DNA from: Bacteroidota bacterium
Lineage (GTDB): Bacteria; Bacteroidota; Bacteroidia; Bacteroidales; FEN-979
Assembly (NCBI GenBank): GCA_016868575.1
Contig: VGGL01000022.1
Coordinates: forward strand, 1-32,716
DNA: 32,716 nt
Direction: 5' to 3'
Position numbers and translations under genes: made by a program. The number at the start of each line of letters is the position of its first letter. Position 1 is the first letter of the stretch. The notes beneath the pieces are model-generated. The model saw only the letters and a program-made list of their open reading frames with translations, was not told the DNA's origin and did not search any database. Of the stretch, positions 1 to 8,310 are shown in pieces.

Positions 1-51
1 CGGGATCCATTTGATGAACTGATTGTTTTTCATAATGATGATTTTGAATAA
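1..51 (+). CDS. 3' end of an unidentified gene (partial)
   Basis: Frame 1 is open from the first base and ends in TAA at 49-51, giving a 16-residue tail ending in FHNDDFE. The acidic, unstructured end looks like the C-terminus of a cytoplasmic protein. Too little is present to name a family. It lies 48 bases before the methyltransferase start on the same strand. Confidence 0.4.
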   Translation, partial: RDPFDELIVFHNDDFE

Positions 52-99
52 GCGAAGATAGACATATTCGCATCTTTTATATTAATTTCGCAGGAAAAA

Positions 100-837
100 A
101 TGGCGCTGCAGCAAAAGATGATCGATGAAGGGAACTGGCTGTTCAGGCACAGATCCGCAATTCCGGCAGTGTTATACCTGTTCGCAGTGATTGTATTATG
201 GCTGGAGCCGGAACGGAATTATTTGCTCCCCTCCCAGGATTGGGCCGGACTGATCTGCCTGGCTGTTTCCCTGGCAGGTGTGGTGGTACGAGCTCACGTG
301 GTTGGCTATAAACCGGCTAATACGTCCGGCAGGAATACCTCAGGTCAACTGGCAGAGGCATTAAATTCGACAGGGCTGTACAGTCTGGTAAGACACCCAC
401 TGTATGTCGGGAACTTCCTGATGTGGCTGGGGTTGATCCTTTACGTCGGAAATATCTGGTTCTGCCTGGTCTCCTGCCTGCTGTACTGGATATACTACGA
501 ACGGATCATGCTGGCTGAAGAATCATTTTTACGCGAAAAATTCGGAGAAGCCTACATCTCCTGGGCAAAGCAAGTTCCCTCCTTCATACCACGGTTCACC
601 GGTTTTCAGAAACCTCCGCTTCCCTTCTCTTTCATCACCGTGCTGAAACGTGAATACAGCGGCTTTTTCGGGATCTTTTTCACCTTTCTGCTGTTGAATT
701 TTCTGAAATACTTCTTTCAGTTCAGGGAACTCAATGTGGGGATGTTGTGGGTAATCCTTTTCGGCATCGCGACCGTGGTTGCCATCACGCTGAAAATCTT
801 AAAGAAAAAGAGCTTATTGGATGTTGAGGGAAGATAG
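100..837 (+). CDS. Isoprenylcysteine carboxyl methyltransferase (ICMT/PEMT)-like integral membrane methyltransferase
   Basis: Protein of 245 residues with several hydrophobic segments. It carries the hallmark of small membrane methyltransferases: RHPLYVGNFLMWLG (residues 98-111), which lies where the cofactor-binding RHP motif of the ICMT/PEMT families is found, followed by a paired EE (140-141) and a KFGEAYISW..VPSFIP stretch typical of the C-terminal helix. Family members use S-adenosylmethionine to methylate a lipid, prenylcysteine or small amphipathic substrate at the membrane. The substrate here is unknown, since bacteria generally lack CAAX prenylation. About 70 residues of extra hydrophobic and basic C-terminus follow the methyltransferase core. 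A near-match to the Bacteroidota -7 box (TAATTTCG, 83-90) sits just before the ATG. It ends 22 bases from the convergent lptD gene. Confidence 0.8.
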   Translation: MALQQKMIDEGNWLFRHRSAIPAVLYLFAVIVLWLEPERNYLLPSQDWAGLICLAVSLAGVVVRAHVVGYKPANTSGRNTSGQLAEALNSTGLYSLVRHPLYVGNFLMWLGLILYVGNIWFCLVSCLLYWIYYERIMLAEESFLREKFGEAYISWAKQVPSFIPRFTGFQKPPLPFSFITVLKREYSGFFGIFFTFLLLNFLKYFFQFRELNVGMLWVILFGIATVVAITLKILKKKSLLDVEGR

Positions 838-859
838 GAGTACAGGTTAAAAAACCAAA

Positions 860-3583
860 TCAGAAATCCCTGAAGTCTTTCTTTTTATTCAATTTCAAAT
901 CCTGCAGGACTGAGGCTTTTACATTGATCGTAAAGTTCCAGCTTTGTCGTCCTCCCTTGGGGATCCAGCCAAATCGCATTTCCCAGCAATGAAGATCCCG
1001 GTAAATATCGAGTGAAGTATAGGAGATTTCCCCTTTTTCGAAATCATACCCTGTTGTTACGCCCACTTTCCATTTCGGAGTGAGATTGATCTGTCCATTG
1101 AATCCTAAAGTCTGGATGATCTTGCTCACCCGCTTTTTCTGTGCTGCCTGGTAATCTTTAGTATACCGGAAGTTATAGGTCAGATTGAAACTCCAGGGTA
1201 CATCCCAGTCGACATAGTTATCCCAAAACCGGTAGATGTCTTCCAGTTCCTGTTCATCAGCATCGGCTGGGGTTTTCTTTTCTTTCTTTTTAAATTGCTG
1301 AGAGTTCAGCCCCCAGTTGACACCAATATTCCAGGTTGTGTTTTCCAACCTCAGCAAGCGGCGGTTGACATCCCATTCATACTTGTTGATCCTTTTTCCC
1401 AGGGAATCACGGGCATAGGGATCCCAGGAGCTGGAATACTGCAGGTCGATACCTTTGTAGAGCCTGGTCCGGCCGCTCATGGCCACTTTCGACCAATTCA
1501 TTGAGTCTTTGGCCAGGTCGTAAGAAGCGGCAATGGTAAAATTGTCGATCAGCACGATCTTTCGGATACCGGTAATGGAATCTTTCCGGTTTCTGACTTT
1601 CATCTCCAGGTTGTTTCCCAGGCTGAAGTTGAGCACCCCCGATTTTTGTCCCGGAGTACTTCCATAGATACCCTGGGCAAGAATGCTATAGCGTTGCGGA
1701 TTGACCGTATTGGTGTCATTCTCAATATACCTCCATAGGGGAGCGCTCCCCGGATCGATGAAAGGGGTATAGGTAAAGGAAACGGTGGGGGTGAGCACAT
1801 GCCGGATCGCCTTCAGGGGGCCTTTTTTCAACAGGAACATCCCATAAAGTTTGGTCGTCAGTGAAGAGGAGAAACTCATGTCAAACGCATTCACAAAGCC
1901 ATTAACGGTATCCGTTACATATTTGCCGCCGGTGGTATCCGGAACGAATTTCTTCCGTACGCTCTGGAAATACATCCGGTCATTGAGGTTGACGGAGTTG
2001 GTCATATTGAGAAACTTCAGTATCCGGATGCTGCTGCTGATGGGGATGTTGTGCCGTATTCCATTTTGCATCCGGTTCCACCATTCCCCTGTAAAGATCA
2101 CCGAATCAGCGCCACTGAGGCGGTTTTCTGCATTCATCGCATAGCGAACACTGATGTTTTCGTACCATCTCAGCTTGCCGATCCTTTCTTTCTTACGTAA
2201 AGGGTAGAACTGGTTGACAGAAAATGAGATTTGCGGAGCAGTGAGGTTGATGGTTTTTTCCAGGGTATTCTGGCTATGGTTGAAATTCAGGGTGAGGTTG
2301 TACCGGTTGCTGAAGGTTTTCGCATAGTTGATGCTCGACTGGAAAGTATTGGAAAGGTAATTCTCGGTATTGGTTGGATTATATTGATTGAAGTTTTTGG
2401 AGTAGATGTTCACATTGGCAGAGAAGGAGCTGTTGGGGCGGGCTTTCCGGTCTTGCGTATGCACCCAATAGATCCGGAAATCGCGGGTTCTGTTGAAGTC
2501 GGGGGAACCGCGTGCGCCGAAAAGGTTCACGGCATAACTGAAGTTCATCACCCCACTGAATCGGTAGCGCAATTTGTAGTTAAAATAGGGTTTGATCGCC
2601 CAGGAACCCCGGGTATATATATCACCCACGATCTTCAAATCCATATAATCGCTAATGCCCCAGTAATATCCTCCGTTTTCAAAAAAGAATCCCCGGTCAA
2701 AAGATTCTCCATAGGTCGGGATCAATATCCCTGATCTGCGTCCTTTGCGGTTGGGGAAATAACCGAAAGGGATCATCAGCGGGGTGGGCATGTTCTCGAT
2801 GGCCAGGTAGGCAGGCCCTGTTATGATCTTATCGTCAGGGATCACCTTGGCCTTGCCGAAACGAAACCCGAAATGGGGGTGGTCACGGCTGTCGCAGGTT
2901 GTATACCAGCCATTGCGGATATAGGTTGTGTTGCTGGCCATTTTCTTCACCAGGTTGCCATGCAGATACCCCTCATTTTCCCGGGTGAAAACCGACTTGA
3001 TCAGTCCCTTCTTTGACTTGTAGTTATAGGTCATGATCCGGGCTTCGAATTTCTTGGCTCCCTCCGTGAATATTGGAAGTTGGGATTCATGACCGGCAGA
3101 GTCGGGAACCCCGGTTGCAAAAACCTGGTTCTTCTGGAAGTCAATCTCAACATAGCCGGCATTCAAGCCGATATTTTCGTAGTTGATCTGGGCTTTGTTA
3201 AAGAGGAAAGCGTTTTGATCCCGCATGTCGAACCGGAGAGAGTCGGTAGCCGAGTAGACCACTTTGGAATCAATGGCATTCTTTGAGACCTTCTGTTCCA
3301 CCGGTAATGTATCAGATGTCATCATCGTGCCGGTATCAGCAATGGCAAATGTTGACTCTACGGAATGCTTTCGGATGCTATCCTGCGGAACAACCGTATC
3401 GTTTTGTTCCTGAGCAATAATGGGTGTTTGGATCAGGAAGAAGAGGAATAAAACCGGAATGAGCCAGGTTTTTCCATAAGCCGCTGTGGATAAATCAGCC
3501 AACAACCCCTTCCCGTGTTTTTGAATCTGTATTATTTTTGCCCTGCAGGTTACTCGTTTCACCTCCAGGTATATGAATTTCAT
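860..3583 (-). CDS. lptD: LPS-assembly outer-membrane protein LptD (Bacteroidota type)
   Basis: Protein of 907 residues that inserts lipopolysaccharide into the outer leaflet of the outer membrane. A hydrophobic signal segment covers about residues 39-58. An OstA/LptA-like jellyroll follows (about 110-225) and then a long C-terminal beta-barrel rich in alternating aromatic residues. Phylum-typical landmarks are YTTCD..HPHFGFRFGKAK, the PLMIPFGYFPNRKGRRSG turn and the LHCWEMRFGWIP end. Cysteines at 230 and 866 flank the barrel and could form the disulfide known to matter in other LptD proteins. The start is uncertain: the ATG at 3583 leaves a long 38-residue N-region, whereas TTG codons at 3505 or 3502 would give an ordinary signal peptide. 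The gene diverges from the amidase and has its own -33/-7 promoter at 3597-3629. The OstA-like partner is 2.2 kb away. Confidence 0.93.
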   Translation of the reverse strand: MKFIYLEVKRVTCRAKIIQIQKHGKGLLADLSTAAYGKTWLIPVLFLFFLIQTPIIAQEQNDTVVPQDSIRKHSVESTFAIADTGTMMTSDTLPVEQKVSKNAIDSKVVYSATDSLRFDMRDQNAFLFNKAQINYENIGLNAGYVEIDFQKNQVFATGVPDSAGHESQLPIFTEGAKKFEARIMTYNYKSKKGLIKSVFTRENEGYLHGNLVKKMASNTTYIRNGWYTTCDSRDHPHFGFRFGKAKVIPDDKIITGPAYLAIENMPTPLMIPFGYFPNRKGRRSGILIPTYGESFDRGFFFENGGYYWGISDYMDLKIVGDIYTRGSWAIKPYFNYKLRYRFSGVMNFSYAVNLFGARGSPDFNRTRDFRIYWVHTQDRKARPNSSFSANVNIYSKNFNQYNPTNTENYLSNTFQSSINYAKTFSNRYNLTLNFNHSQNTLEKTINLTAPQISFSVNQFYPLRKKERIGKLRWYENISVRYAMNAENRLSGADSVIFTGEWWNRMQNGIRHNIPISSSIRILKFLNMTNSVNLNDRMYFQSVRKKFVPDTTGGKYVTDTVNGFVNAFDMSFSSSLTTKLYGMFLLKKGPLKAIRHVLTPTVSFTYTPFIDPGSAPLWRYIENDTNTVNPQRYSILAQGIYGSTPGQKSGVLNFSLGNNLEMKVRNRKDSITGIRKIVLIDNFTIAASYDLAKDSMNWSKVAMSGRTRLYKGIDLQYSSSWDPYARDSLGKRINKYEWDVNRRLLRLENTTWNIGVNWGLNSQQFKKKEKKTPADADEQELEDIYRFWDNYVDWDVPWSFNLTYNFRYTKDYQAAQKKRVSKIIQTLGFNGQINLTPKWKVGVTTGYDFEKGEISYTSLDIYRDLHCWEMRFGWIPKGGRQSWNFTINVKASVLQDLKLNKKKDFRDF
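3533..3540 (+). promoter_or_regulatory. Candidate -7 box for the amidase gene
   Basis: TATTTTTG fits the Bacteroidota -7 consensus TAnnTTTG. No clear -33 TTG lies about 20 bases upstream, so the support is moderate. It falls inside the first codons of the divergent lptD reading frame, which is one more reason to suspect a downstream lptD start. Confidence 0.35.
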
Positions 3584-3596
3584 TCTTTTGACGTTT

Positions 3597-3629
3597 CAAA
3601 ACTACGGAAAAATATCGATTGAGTTCAAA
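3597..3629 (-). promoter_or_regulatory. lptD promoter (-33/-7)
   Basis: On the minus strand TAGTTTTG (plus-strand 3597-3604) is a full match to TAnnTTTG, and TTTG (plus-strand 3626-3629) lies 21 bases upstream, the expected -33 position. With the G of the -7 box at -4, transcription would begin near 3593, 10 bases before the ATG at 3583. Confidence 0.7.
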
Positions 3630-3650
3630 ACATTAGGATTTCTTAACAGA

Positions 3651-4799
3651 ATGATGAGGTTGATCACAGGAACCACCAGGAGAAGTATTTTAACCCTTCT
3701 GAGGCTTGCAGGCATCATTTTGCTGGTTTTGGGGATCATTCAACCCATCCGATCACAGGAGAAGGTTACCGTGCAGAAAGTTGTGATCGATGCCGGTCAT
3801 GGCGGAAAGGATCCGGGCGCCATCGGAAAGCATGCCAGGGAAAAGGATATCGCCCTGGATGTGGCGCTTAAATTGGGAGACTATATCAAACAACAGTTTC
3901 CAGACGTGCAGGTCATCTTTACCCGGAAGACTGACGTATTCATCGAACTGCACCGTCGGGCACAGATTGCCAATGAACACAAAGCCGACTTGTTCATTTC
4001 CATTCACTGCAATGCGACCAAATCAGCAACTCCCCGTGGTAGCGAAACTTATGTGATGGGGCTGCACCGGAGCCAAACCAACCTGGAAGTGGCCAAAAAA
4101 GAAAATGCGTCGATCCTCTACGAGCTTGATTACGCCACGGTGTATGAGGGTTTTAATCCCAACTCGGACGAATCTTACATTACCTTTTCTCTATTTCAGA
4201 ATGCCTATCTGGAACAAAGCCTGGTATTTGCAACCGTTTTACAACAGGAGTTCCGTGACTATACCGGAATGATCGACCGGGGTGTCCGTCAGGCCGGATT
4301 CCTGGTACTGTACCGGACTACCATGCCGGGTGTGCTGGTAGAGCTGGGCTTCCTAAGTCATCCGGAAGAAGAAAAATACCTTGCTTCTGCCGAAGGACAG
4401 CATAAGATCGCCAGGGGGTTATTCCGGGCGTTTAATCAATTCAAAACCGGTCTGGAAGGATCAATAGCTGTTGTCGTTGAACCTGATTCATCCGCGACAG
4501 ATAAGCCTCCGGATCAGGCAGCGCAAACCACTCCTCAGGTGGTGTTCAAAGTCCAGATCGGAACTGCCGGAAAACAACTTCCAAAGGATGCTCCTGCGTT
4601 TAACGGACTAAAAAATGTTGGGTTTTACCGGCACGACGGACTGATCAAGTACACCATCGGCAACGAGAAAACCTTCGATGATGCCCTGCCCCTACTCGAA
4701 CTGGCAAAACAGAAGGGGGTCAAAGGGCCGTTCATCATCGCATTCATCAATGGAGAACGGGTGACCGTCGAGGAAGCAAAGGCAGTCCTTAACAGATAA
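3651..4799 (+). CDS. N-acetylmuramoyl-L-alanine amidase (Amidase_3) with C-terminal SPOR-like region
   Basis: Zinc amidase that cleaves the bond between N-acetylmuramic acid and L-alanine in peptidoglycan during daughter-cell separation and wall turnover. I chose the ATG at 3651 (3654 is equally possible) because it begins a normal signal peptide ending near IIQPIRSQ. An in-frame ATG at 3573 would add 26 residues and overlap divergent lptD. With this start the zinc ligands are H50 (VIDAGHGGKDPG), E64 and H119 (FISIHCNA), and the catalytic glutamate is E231 (GVLVELGFLSHPEE). A linker of about 50 residues leads to a C-terminal region (about 295-382) resembling SPOR-type repeats, which bind denuded glycan strands. 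The MCE-protein gene follows 62 bases downstream, a pairing I recall from other Bacteroidota. Confidence 0.9.
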   Translation: MMRLITGTTRRSILTLLRLAGIILLVLGIIQPIRSQEKVTVQKVVIDAGHGGKDPGAIGKHAREKDIALDVALKLGDYIKQQFPDVQVIFTRKTDVFIELHRRAQIANEHKADLFISIHCNATKSATPRGSETYVMGLHRSQTNLEVAKKENASILYELDYATVYEGFNPNSDESYITFSLFQNAYLEQSLVFATVLQQEFRDYTGMIDRGVRQAGFLVLYRTTMPGVLVELGFLSHPEEEKYLASAEGQHKIARGLFRAFNQFKTGLEGSIAVVVEPDSSATDKPPDQAAQTTPQVVFKVQIGTAGKQLPKDAPAFNGLKNVGFYRHDGLIKYTIGNEKTFDDALPLLELAKQKGVKGPFIIAFINGERVTVEEAKAVLNR

Positions 4800-4808
4800 G
4801 TTTTTGAA

Positions 4809-4840
4809 TTTGCAATGAATTCATATTTATCTTACATTTG
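4809..4840 (+). promoter_or_regulatory. Promoter of the MCE/MlaD gene
   Basis: TTTG (4809-4812), a 20-base spacer, then TACATTTG (4833-4840). This is a full match to the Bacteroidota -33/-7 promoter. The predicted transcript starts near 4844, 18 bases before the TTG start, and so supports the unusual start codon. Confidence 0.75.
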
Positions 4841-4861
4841 TAATCCAATTATCTCAACCCC

Positions 4862-5809
4862 TTGAGAATATCCAAAGAATTCAAGGTGGGGATCATCTTC
4901 GTAGCTGCATTGATCCTGTTGTACTGGGGCTTCAATTTCCTCTCAGGATTAAGTGTTTTTAACAAGCAACGGATCTTTTATGCCAAATATGACAAAGTGA
5001 ATGGCCTTGTTGTTGCTAATCCGATCAGCATCAACGGATTGCGGGTTGGTCAGGTAAAGGCTCTCTACTTCGATCCCAATGGCAAAGGGCTTATCATTGC
5101 AGAACTATTGATCGAAGATCCAATCCCTGTCCCGGATAATTCAGTAGCCAGAATCTCAAGTTCCGATCTGCTTGGGTCAAAAGTCATTGACCTGAAACTG
5201 GGAAATTCCTCCCGAATGGCCGAACCCGGTGATACCCTGCGTTCACGAACAGATGCCACATTGAGCGAAGAGGTGAACCTGCAACTGCTTCCACTCAAGA
5301 AAAAAGCCGAAGATCTGATCGGTTCCATCGACAGTGTAGTAACCCTGATCCAAACGGTGCTGAACAAAAACACCCGGGAAAATCTGGTTGCCAGCATCGA
5401 TAACATCAAGCTGACCATCAGCAACCTGGCCTCTACCACACACAATATCGATACCCTGGTAAGTACCGAAAAGAATCGAATTTCCGGCATCATCAGCAAC
5501 ATTGAGTCGATCAGCCGCAACCTGCGTCAAAATAACGATCAGATATCCAATGTCATCCGAAATTTTTCTACCCTGAGTGACTCGCTTGCTGCCTCCCAGG
5601 TGCCTACTACACTCCGAAAGGTTGGAAAAACGCTGACGGAAATCAATGTTATTCTGGATAAGATCAATCGCGGAGAAGGTACTTTGGGCATGCTGGTGAA
5701 CAACGATACGCTCTACCAGGAACTGGAAAAGTCGGCGGCAGAACTCAACAAACTGATCGAGGACATCAAAGCCAATCCGAGAAAATACCTGAAGATCTCC
5801 GTTTTCTAA
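4862..5809 (+). CDS. MCE/MlaD-family lipid-transport protein
   Basis: Protein of 315 residues starting with TTG. The N-terminus ISKEFKVGIIFVAALILLYW is the usual opening of Bacteroidota MlaD proteins: a short cytoplasmic stub followed by one membrane helix (about residues 9-27). The MCE domain follows (about 36-115, including YAKYDKVNGLVVANPISING and GSKVIDLKLG). A long helical, coiled-coil-rich region fills 130-300 and ends in NPRKYLKISVF. MCE proteins form hexameric rings or tunnels that carry phospholipids between inner and outer membranes. The matching permease (MlaE) and ATPase (MlaF) are not in this window, so partners must be encoded elsewhere. It is read from its own promoter after the amidase gene and ends 1 base before the convergent OstA-like gene. 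Confidence 0.88.
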   Translation: MRISKEFKVGIIFVAALILLYWGFNFLSGLSVFNKQRIFYAKYDKVNGLVVANPISINGLRVGQVKALYFDPNGKGLIIAELLIEDPIPVPDNSVARISSSDLLGSKVIDLKLGNSSRMAEPGDTLRSRTDATLSEEVNLQLLPLKKKAEDLIGSIDSVVTLIQTVLNKNTRENLVASIDNIKLTISNLASTTHNIDTLVSTEKNRISGIISNIESISRNLRQNNDQISNVIRNFSTLSDSLAASQVPTTLRKVGKTLTEINVILDKINRGEGTLGMLVNNDTLYQELEKSAAELNKLIEDIKANPRKYLKISVF

Positions 5810-5810
5810 C

Positions 5811-7340
5811 TTATTTCCAGGTGAAGATATCCTCTTTTCGCAAGGGTTTGCGGTTTTCCATCCATTTGAAATCACGCAATACAAGATCGTATGGTGTTAG
5901 CTCGGCTTCGGGATAGAGCGTTGCTTCCGGCTTTCCAATATAGGTGATGGAACGGATATCGTTGTCCTCCACAAAGATCAGCATATCGCTGGAGATAGCC
6001 TTGTTGATCCCAATCAGCGACCGGTCTTCCTCCCTGACGAAATAGATGGTCTCAGCATTTCCGAATACATTGATTTTATAGAGGTCATTGTTCCGGAAAA
6101 AGCCCATCATGGTTCTCCCTTTCACCTGGTTGAATTTCAGGGTATCATCCTTGCTGATCATAAAGGCCGAATTGTACAAAACCATCGAATCCAGCTTATT
6201 GTTCATGATCACAAGGGTGATGGAATCTGCCGTCATTTGACTTTTTTCAGCCCACAACACCGGGCCGTAGTGCATGATCAGGGCGCTATCGGCCGTCCGG
6301 TAGATGAGCGAATCGCACAATCCCTGGAGGTCATGCCGGAAAAATTTGACCTTATGGTAAGCCATAACCTGCCGGGTTTGCTGGGCGGTATCAAAAGTGG
6401 AACGAAGCGTATCTGCATGGAGGAAAAGGGTATCCTTCCCATCCAGTTTCAGTGCCACGGCAGAATCGGTCATCAGGGTGTAGCCCTGTTGCTTGACATA
6501 TCTCCCATAGTGACCGTAAATGATGATATCCTGGGTAGTGTCGGCCGCTTCCACATTTCTGAATGCTTCCCCAAACCCGGTCTGTTGTTCATAATAGATG
6601 CTGTCGCCCTTCAGCATTTGCTGCTTATGCCAGAGTACCGCATTTTTGCTGATGCGGGAGATATCAACCTGGGTATTGTACCGGCCATCTTCACAATAGA
6701 TGTAATTGTCTTTCCCGGTCACCGTGGATGGGCCGAAAAAGTAAGCTATTTCCGTCACCGTATGGTACTTCATGGTATCACTGTGCATGATGTAGTCCGG
6801 ATTCCGGAGAATCACCTCATCCTTGAAAAAGAACTCCTTCCGGTCGGTGTAGTAGTAACCATGGCGGCTGGTGAGCACATTGTCGCCATTCTCGATCCGG
6901 CCCCCTGTGTGATACCGGGCGATAGCCGTATTACGATCGTAATAAAGGGTATCGGTGGTAAGAATGGTTTGATTATCAACCAGCCTGACATTGTTAAGCA
7001 TCCTGGCTACCCGGGTAGTGCCGTTGTAGTAAAGCGTATCTCCGAAAATATTAAGCGTATCACTCACCTTGATGTTAACATGCCCGAAGGCCTTCACATG
7101 TTTCGTGTCATCATTCAGGTAAGCGCTGTCGCAATAAAGAAAGGTGCTGTCGTGGCGGAGGATCACGTTTCCAACAAGCTTCTGAAGTTCCAGGTTTCCG
7201 GTTCGCTCCAGTTTCCAGGTATTGGCATTGAGCAGATATATACGGGTTGTATCCTGGGCAATGAGGGCTCCTCCATCGTTCACAAGCAACATCACCAGGA
7301 TGGCCACTGGGAGGAAAAGCACACGAAAGAAATTCACCAT
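5811..7340 (-). CDS. OstA/LptA-like periplasmic LPS-transport protein
   Basis: Protein of 509 residues from the ATG at 7340. An upstream in-frame ATG at 7466 is rejected because it adds 42 non-conserved residues ahead of a clean signal peptide (VNFFRVLFLPVAILVMLLV... ending at LIAQ). The body is a series of OstA-type beta repeats such as GNVILRHDSTFLYCDSAYL, FGDTLYYNGTTRVARMLNNV and LTTDTLYYDRN, repeated through about residue 380. These build the jellyroll bridge that carries lipopolysaccharide across the periplasm to LptD. It is much longer than E. coli LptA (185 residues), as I recall is common in this phylum. It diverges from exbB and has a -7 box at 7348-7355 placed so close that its mRNA would have only about 4 leader bases. 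Confidence 0.87.
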   Translation of the reverse strand: MVNFFRVLFLPVAILVMLLVNDGGALIAQDTTRIYLLNANTWKLERTGNLELQKLVGNVILRHDSTFLYCDSAYLNDDTKHVKAFGHVNIKVSDTLNIFGDTLYYNGTTRVARMLNNVRLVDNQTILTTDTLYYDRNTAIARYHTGGRIENGDNVLTSRHGYYYTDRKEFFFKDEVILRNPDYIMHSDTMKYHTVTEIAYFFGPSTVTGKDNYIYCEDGRYNTQVDISRISKNAVLWHKQQMLKGDSIYYEQQTGFGEAFRNVEAADTTQDIIIYGHYGRYVKQQGYTLMTDSAVALKLDGKDTLFLHADTLRSTFDTAQQTRQVMAYHKVKFFRHDLQGLCDSLIYRTADSALIMHYGPVLWAEKSQMTADSITLVIMNNKLDSMVLYNSAFMISKDDTLKFNQVKGRTMMGFFRNNDLYKINVFGNAETIYFVREEDRSLIGINKAISSDMLIFVEDNDIRSITYIGKPEATLYPEAELTPYDLVLRDFKWMENRKPLRKEDIFTWK

Positions 7341-7347
7341 ATCGTTG

Positions 7348-7355
7348 CAAATATA
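7348..7355 (-). promoter_or_regulatory. -7 box of the OstA-like gene
   Basis: The minus strand reads TATATTTG, a full TAnnTTTG match, with a TTG (plus-strand 7379-7381) 23 bases upstream, slightly far for a -33 element. The G of the box is 8 bases from the A of the ATG at 7340, predicting a near-leaderless mRNA. Confidence 0.55.
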
Positions 7356-7433
7356 CACACAAAGGAGATGACAGTTTTCAACCGATGAGGCTGACAACTG
7401 CCAAAATATCGACCCGACTGCGGGTGAAAATGC

Positions 7434-7441
7434 TAATTTTG
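7434..7441 (+). promoter_or_regulatory. -7 box of the exb operon
   Basis: TAATTTTG fits TAnnTTTG. The predicted transcript starts near 7445, giving a leader of about 44 bases before the exbB ATG at 7489. No convincing -33 TTG is visible. Confidence 0.5.
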
Positions 7442-7488
7442 TTTTTTCAGCGTTTATACACAACAAACGATCATCTTATCTATCTGTT

Positions 7489-8310
7489 ATGAGAGGTCTA
7501 TTATTTTCCAGTTTAATTCTCACCGCCTGTCTGCTGTTCCCGCTTTTTGCCTTTTCACAGAATATTGATTCCATTGTGGATGCACGTGTTCAGAAGGTGC
7601 TGGCTGCCGAAGAAAAGGGATCGCCGGGCACTTTTATGAGCAATGAAGAGCAAGGCTTCACCCAGGTGTTGAAAGAGAAGTTCATTGAAGGGAGCCCGGC
7701 TTGGATGGCGCCGGTACTCATCTGTTTCATCCTGGGGCTGGCCCTGGTCATCGAACGGTTGATCTACCTGCATCTATCCTCGATCAATTACCAGAAGCTG
7801 CTGCAAAAAGTGGAAGGAGCCTTGGAGGATGGAGGTGTTGACGCTGGAAAGGAGATCTGTCGAAACACGCGTGGCCCGGTTGCCGGGATCTTTTACCAGG
7901 GACTCGACCGGTATCCCGAAGGACTCGATGTGGTGGAGAAGTCTGTGATTTCTTACGGAAACGTCCTCAGCGGACGGATGGAAAGTAACCTGTCGTGGAT
8001 CACCCTGTTCATCGCCCTGGCACCCATGCTGGGTTTCCTGGGTACAGTGGTCGGAATGGTCAAAGCCTTTGATTCTATTGCCGCAGCAGGAGATATCTCC
8101 CCTACCATTGTGGCCACCGGCATCAAGGTGGCGCTACTCACCACCGTCTTTGGACTGATCGTGGCGATTATCCTGCAGGTCTTCTATAATTACCTGATAT
8201 CCAGGGTAGATCACATCATCAACTCCATGGAAGATGCCACCATCTCCTTCATGGATATGTTGATTAAATACCAACGCAAACAGGGAAAAAAGCATGGAGA
8301 CGTTCATTGA
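7489..8310 (+). CDS. exbB: MotA/TolQ/ExbB-family proton channel
   Basis: Protein of 273 residues, the pore-forming subunit of a proton-motive-force motor that energises outer-membrane receptors or envelope integrity. It begins with a signal-like segment ending at AFSQ, a periplasmic stretch of about 50 residues and a first core helix at about 77-95 (APVLICFILGLALVIERLIYL). The family signature lies in helices 2 and 3: WITLFIALAPMLGFLGTVVGMV (about 166-187) and PTIVATGIKVALLTTVFGLIVAI (about 205-227). The N-terminal extension is common in Bacteroidota ExbB. It overlaps the next gene by 17 bases, indicating translational coupling within a four-gene operon. Confidence 0.92.
   Translation: MRGLLFSSLILTACLLFPLFAFSQNIDSIVDARVQKVLAAEEKGSPGTFMSNEEQGFTQVLKEKFIEGSPAWMAPVLICFILGLALVIERLIYLHLSSINYQKLLQKVEGALEDGGVDAGKEICRNTRGPVAGIFYQGLDRYPEGLDVVEKSVISYGNVLSGRMESNLSWITLFIALAPMLGFLGTVVGMVKAFDSIAAAGDISPTIVATGIKVALLTTVFGLIVAIILQVFYNYLISRVDHIINSMEDATISFMDMLIKYQRKQGKKHGDVH

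Noticed and set aside
6237-7388. A 383-codon open frame on the plus strand opposite the OstA-like gene
   Set aside because: It is fully antisense to a well-supported gene with conserved repeats. Its translation has no signal peptide, domain or motif, and its composition is that of a mirrored coding sequence.
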